This document shows, piece by piece, positions 60,463-64,000 of a stretch of DNA of 64,000 nt. The position numbers and the translations under genes were made by a program. The stretch lies in assembly GCA_002291465.1 (NCBI GenBank), contig CP021238.1, positions 2,976,001 to 3,040,000 of the forward strand. The letters are read 5' to 3'. Positions within the stretch are counted from its first letter, which is position 1; every line of letters starts with the position of its first letter. The DNA is from Mycobacterium lepraemurium. Its GTDB lineage: Bacteria; Actinomycetota; Actinomycetes; Mycobacteriales; Mycobacteriaceae. The notes below the pieces were generated by a model. The model did no database searches, was not told the origin of the DNA, and saw nothing but the letters and a program-made list of their open reading frames with translations.

Positions 60463-61328
60463 ATGCGCAAGCTCTGGACCGCGGCCGCGGCGCTGCTGCT
60501 CGTCGGCGCCTGCGGTGCCCCCACCGCCAGCGGACAGCACCCAGCCGGCCGGCTCGATCCCGATTCCCGACGGCCCGGCGCAGACCTGGATCATCGCCGA
60601 CCTGGACAGCGGTCAGGTGCTGGCCGGCCGCGACCCGAACGTCGCGCATCCGCCGGCCAGCACCATCAAGACGCTGCTGGCCCAGGTGGTGCTGGGCGAG
60701 GTGAGCCTGGACGCCACCGTGGTGGCCGACGCCGCCGACACCCGGGTCGAATGCAACTGCGTCGGCATCAAGCCGGGCCGCAGCTACACCGCGCGCCAGC
60801 TGCTCGACGCCCTGCTGCTGGTGTCGGGCAACGACGCCGCCAACACGCTGGCGCACATGCTGGGCGGGCCGGAGGCGACGGTGGCCAAGATGAACGCCAA
60901 GGCGGCGGCGCTCGGCGCCACCAGCACGCACGCGTCGACGCCGTCCGGCCCGGACGGGCCCAACGGGTCAGGGTCGTCGACGGCGCACGACCTGGCCGTC
61001 ATCTTCCGCGCGGCGATGGCCAACCCGGTGTTCGCACAAATCACCGCCGAGCCCTCGGCGATGTTCCCCGGCGACAACGGTCTGCAGCCGATCGCCAACC
61101 AGGACGAACTGCTGCAGCGCTACCCCGGCGCGATCGGCGGCAAGACCGGGTTCACCAACGCGGCCCGCAAGACCTTCGTCGGCGCCGCCGCGCGCGGGGG
61201 CGGCGGCTGGTGATCGCCATGATGTACGGGCTGATCAAGGAGGGCGGGCCGTCGTACTGGGATCAGGCGGCGACGTTGTTCGACTGGGCTTCGCCCAGAG
61301 CCCGCAGGCCAGCATCGGCTCGCTGTAA
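60463..61328 (+). pseudogene. dacB2: D-alanyl-D-alanine carboxypeptidase DacB2, frameshifted
   Basis: The start ATG 60463 gives a lipoprotein-like signal (LWTAAAALLLVGACG). Near 60535 the frame changes to STQPAGSIPIPDGPAQTWII, then the three DD-carboxypeptidase motifs appear: ASTIKTLLA (SxxK), SGN in LVSGNDAANTLAHML and GGKTGFTNAARK (KTG). Near 61205 a missing G makes TGA; the next frame gives LVIAMMYGLIKEG and a third change near 61291 leads to FAQSPQASIGSL and TAA 61328. Family size is about 290 residues. It trims the last D-Ala of peptidoglycan stem peptides outside the membrane. The signal peptide is disconnected from the catalytic domain. Confidence 0.85.
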
Positions 61329-61342
61329 CGCCGCCCCCCGCC

Positions 61343-61402
61343 GCGAGCAGACACAAAAGCGCCCGCTTCCCCGGCGTATCGCGTGCTTTTGCGTCTGCTC
61401 GC
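61343..61402. terminator. long hairpin between convergent dacB2 and tetR, bidirectional terminator
   Basis: GCGAGCAGACACAAAAGCGC (from 61343) pairs with GCGTGCTTTTGCGTCTGCTC G C (61381-61402) with few mismatches around a loop of about 18 bases. The A-run and T-run inside the stem provide a U-rich side for transcripts from either direction. Confidence 0.7.
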
Positions 61403-61407
61403 CAGAC

Positions 61408-62001
61408 TCACTGCGGCAGCGCGGCATTCAGCAGCGCGGTCAATACCGGGATCCGCTGCGCCGCGATTTCCGGTTGCGGCAGCACACCTTCCACCACCGC
61501 GGCGCCGTCGAACACGTTACGCATCAGCGCCACCAGCACCGGGAAGGTGTCGGCCGGGAAACCTTCGACGCCGGGCAGCGCGCGAGACACCTCATCGATC
61601 TTCGCGGCGTACTGCGCGAGCTCGTGTTGCACAGTCTCCCTGAGCTTTTCGTCGGTGCGCGCCGCAACCGTCAGTTCGTAGATCACGGCGTTGACCGGGC
61701 CGCTGGTGAGGTCGCGCAGGATGCCCAGCACCGCTTCCAACACCGGCTGGTCGGCGGGTATCTCGGCGACCCGCTTGGTGAAGGACTCCAGTTGACGGCG
61801 CAACACCTCCGAGGCAGTGGCCGCCATGAAGTCGCCCATGGTGTCGAAGTGCCGGAACAGCGCACCCACCGACACACCGGCCCGCTTGGTGATCACCGCC
61901 GCCGAGGCGCGGGCGTAGCCGACCTCGATGATGGTGGCGATGGACGCGTCCAGCAGCCGCGCGACGGTTTCCTCGCGGCGCTGTTGCTGGGTTCTGGCCA
62001 T
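61408..62001 (-). CDS. TetR family transcriptional regulator (Rv2912c type)
   Basis: A 197-residue regulator. The N-terminal helix-turn-helix is RREETVARLLDASIATIIEV followed by SAAVITKRAGVSVGALFRHF. The rest is a ligand-binding helical domain. It starts at ATG 62001, one base after the stop of the upstream amidohydrolase, and is most likely co-transcribed with it and controls it. A TetR-like operator is present before that gene. Intact although the amidohydrolase is broken. Confidence 0.88.
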   Translation of the reverse strand: MARTQQQRREETVARLLDASIATIIEVGYARASAAVITKRAGVSVGALFRHFDTMGDFMAATASEVLRRQLESFTKRVAEIPADQPVLEAVLGILRDLTSGPVNAVIYELTVAARTDEKLRETVQHELAQYAAKIDEVSRALPGVEGFPADTFPVLVALMRNVFDGAAVVEGVLPQPEIAAQRIPVLTALLNAALPQ

Positions 62002-62002
62002 C

Positions 62003-63807
62003 TCAGGCGGTCACCCTAGGGGCGCCGACCCTGACCCGGACCCGTTGGCCGGCCCGCAGGTAGCGGCCCGACTTCACGGTGTGCCCGTAGCCGTCCCGGA
62101 ATTCGCCCTTGCGGTGGCTGCCGCCGAAGACGACGACGCCGCCCACTCCGGTGGCGACGACGGCGTCGTCGTTGCGGTTGACCATGCGGCGCAGGCCGCC
62201 GTAGAACGGCACCGCTTCCTCGTGGTAGGCGTCCACCGACTCGTCGAGGTCGGCCGGGTCGATCACCACGAAGTCGGCCCGGTCGCCCGGGCGCAGGGTG
62301 CCGGCGTCGATGCCGAACCAGTCCGCCAGTTCGCCGGTGAGGCGGTGCACGGCCCGCTCGATCGACAGGAAGGGCGCGCCGGCGGCCTGCGCGTCGCGGG
62401 TGCGCTTGAGCATGCGCAGCGCGAAGTTGTAGAAGGCCATGTTGCGCAGGTGCGCGCCGGCATCGGAGAAGCCCATGTGGATGCTGGGTCGGCGGCGAGT
62501 TTGTCCAGCTGCTTTGGCCGGTGGTTGGCCACGGTGGTGGTCCACCGGACGTTGCGCTCACCGTTTTCCACCAGCACGTCGAGGAACGCGTCCAGCGGGT
62601 GCAGGTCACGCTCGTCGGCTATAGCGCCAAAGCTCTTTCCTATCAACGACTTATCCGGGCATTCGACGATGACCGCGGCGTGGAAATCGCGGTGCCACAG
62701 CGACAGGCCGAGCTTGACCCGGTCGAATTCGCGGCGGAACCGCCGACGGTAATCCTTGTCGGCCAGAAGTTCGTTGCGCTGCAACTGATCCCGCAGATGC
62801 AGCGCGGCGGTCGCCGCGCCGAACTCCTCGAAGACCGGCAGATCGATTCCGTCGAAATACAATTCGAAAGGCACGGGCAGGTGCTGGAAGCGCACGCTGG
62901 AGCGCAACAGTTTGTTGAGGATGCGGGTACCCAGCCCGAAGGTGTGCACGGCCAGCGGCATGGACTTGGCGTCGGCCGACACCAGCATGCTCATCCGGAC
63001 TCCCCTGCCGCGACCGAAGATCCGGCTGCTGGTCAGAAAGAACATTAGCGCCAGCGCGGGGTTGTTCAAATCCGGTGCGCTCTGCAGGATCCGGCCGCGG
63101 CGGCGCAGCACCTCGATCAGCTTGCGCCGTTCCCGCCAGGTGGCGAAGGTGGACGGCAGCGCGCGGGACCGGAAGCGTTCCCCGTCGAGCTTGTCGATGG
63201 CCGCATCCATCCCGGACATGCCGAGCAGCCCGGCGTCCAGCGCCTCGTCCAGCAGCGCGGCCATCTTCGCCAGCTCGTCGCCGGTCGGCCGGACGGCGGG
63301 GTCGGTGGCGCGATCGAGCCCCAGCACCGCGGCGCGCAGGTCCGAATGACCAAGCAACGAACCGACATTGGGCCCCAGCGGTAATGCGTCGACGGCCTTG
63401 ACGTAGTAGGCGGCCGTCGACCAGGTCCAGTTGGAACTCAGTGCGCCGTAAACGTATTCGCGCGGCACCGCCTCCACCCGGCTGAACAGGTCGGCGGTGT
63501 CCTGCGAATCGGCGTAGACGGTGGACAGCGAGCAGTTGCCCAGCAGCACCGTGGTGACGCCGTGCCGCACCGACTCGCGCAGGCCGGGATCGAGCAGCAC
63601 CTCGGCGTCGTAGTGGGTGTGCACGTCGATGAATCCGGGCAGCGCCCACTTCCCGGCGGCGTCGATCACCTCGGGGCAGTCGGCCTCGTCCAGCGACTCG
63701 GCCACGTCCACCAGCACGCCGTCCCGGATGGCGGGCGTGCGGGTCAGCGCCGCGCCGCCGGTGCCGTCGAACCACAATCCGTCGCGAATGATCACGTCGT
63801 AGGGCAT
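62003..63807 (-). pseudogene. D-aminoacylase/dihydroorotase-type amidohydrolase (Rv2913c type), frameshifted
   Basis: From ATG 63807, behind GGAGGA, the product starts PYDVIIRDGLWFDGTGG with the metal-binding LPGFIDVHTHYDAEVLLDPG, then GVTTVLLGNCSLS and SALPSTFATW-type regions. After LAADP the frame breaks near 62490 where one C is missing; the other frame gives SIHMGFSDAGAHLRNMAFYN (metal aspartate), FLSIERAVHRLTGELADWFG and ADFVVIDPADLDESVDAYHE, ending at 62003. About 600 residues if repaired. Homologues deacylate N-acyl-D-amino acids. The split removes the last metal ligand. Confidence 0.83.
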
Positions 63808-63850
63808 AGCGTCCTCCAAGTCGCGGCCTGCCGGAAAGCTAGCATAGATA

Positions 63851-63862
63851 GCAAGCACTCGC
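63851..63862 (-). promoter_or_regulatory. imperfect inverted repeat upstream of the amidohydrolase gene, candidate TetR operator
   Basis: GCGAGTGCTTGC on the minus strand has arms GCGAG and CTTGC (one mismatch), 43 bases before the ATG and next to TATGCTAGC, a possible -10 box. The sequence resembles operators of mycobacterial TetR proteins; the neighbouring TetR gene is the likely regulator. Confidence 0.35.
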
Positions 63863-64000
63863 AATCTTTTACCGGAGAGAGCCGACCAAGCCCGAGCCCG
63901 CTGCCGACCAGTCTGCCCCGGCGGGTGCGACGCGCCGGGTTAGGCAGGTGACGAAAGATGCTGCCGCGCAACATGATCAGATCGGGATTTCGAAGTACGG
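63863..64000. other. right edge of the window
   Basis: No gene is recognised in the last 138 bases. A plus-strand frame from ATG 63958 is open to the edge but has no homology that I can see. Confidence 0.3.

Overview
The window is high-GC (roughly 68-70% by eye) mycobacterial chromosome. Gene content and order match the M. tuberculosis Rv2846c-Rv2913c segment: efpA, cysG, cobB, cobO, the Rv2850c-type chelatase, mqo, mtr, nicT, the Rv2857c-Rv2860c cluster, mapB, the Rv2864c PBP, ispG, rip1, dxr, mpt53, rlmN, cdsA, frr, pyrH, the Rv2884-type regulator, the Rv2887 MarR, amiC, tsf, rpsB, xerC, viuB, dprA, comM, yraN, fdhD, rnhB, lepB, rplS, lppW, trmD, rimM, KH, rpsP, dacB2, the TetR gene and the Rv2913c amidohydrolase. 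Several insertions (PPE gene, CsbD protein, ChaB protein, lactate monooxygenase, extra SDRs) and the absence of the vapBC/relFG toxin-antitoxin genes point to the Mycobacterium avium complex rather than the tuberculosis complex.

The dominant feature is gene decay. About 26 of some 68 recognisable genes are broken by frameshifts (mostly one-base changes in G/C runs), in-frame stops (mostly TAG) or internal deletions. Housekeeping genes are intact: ispG, rip1, dxr, cdsA, frr, pyrH, tsf, rpsB, rnhB, lepB, rplS, trmD, rimM, rpsP and mapB. The broken genes are nearly all dispensable ones. This non-random split argues for real pseudogenization, and a MAC-like genome in reductive evolution is what is known for Mycobacterium lepraemurium; that species assignment is my inference. 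Low-quality sequence is the main alternative.

Layout. 1-9.5 kb: broken Eis-like acetyltransferase, efpA, then a translationally coupled minus-strand run mqo > GNAT > chelatase > cobO > cobB > cysG, with chelatase and cobB broken. 9.5-16 kb: plus-strand hydrolase, mtr (nonsense), nicT (shattered), a broken phosphodiesterase, a poorly defined 680-bp stretch and an orphan PPE gene. 16-24 kb: Puu-like nitrogen cluster (glnA4, amidotransferase, ALDH, SDR), half broken, a serine-less hydrolase-fold protein, ruined cobQ, mapB and a broken DUF1707 gene. 24-35 kb: PBP lipoprotein, GNAT, ispG-rip1-dxr, decayed DUF2631 and CcdA genes, mpt53, rlmN, cdsA-frr-pyrH. 35-40.7 kb: small stress proteins, a truncated regulator, broken acyltransferase, MPT63-like and SDR genes, ChaB protein, MarR gene with a perfect operator-like palindrome. 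40.7-48 kb: amiC, tsf-rpsB, broken M23 peptidase, xerC, lactate monooxygenase, viuB. 47.7-54 kb: dprA (with an 18-bp VNTR), comM, yraN and fdhD all broken, an epimerase and a broken GAF-ANTAR gene. 54-60 kb: translation/secretion block with a 21-bp VNTR at the end of rnhB. 60-64 kb: broken SnoaL-like gene, dacB2 and amidohydrolase, intact TetR.

Functional reading: nickel/cobalt uptake plus late corrin synthesis (nicT, chelatase, cobB, cobQ) are lost together, as are the DNA uptake/recombination genes dprA and comM and their neighbour yraN. No tRNA, rRNA, insertion sequence, CRISPR array or prophage was seen.
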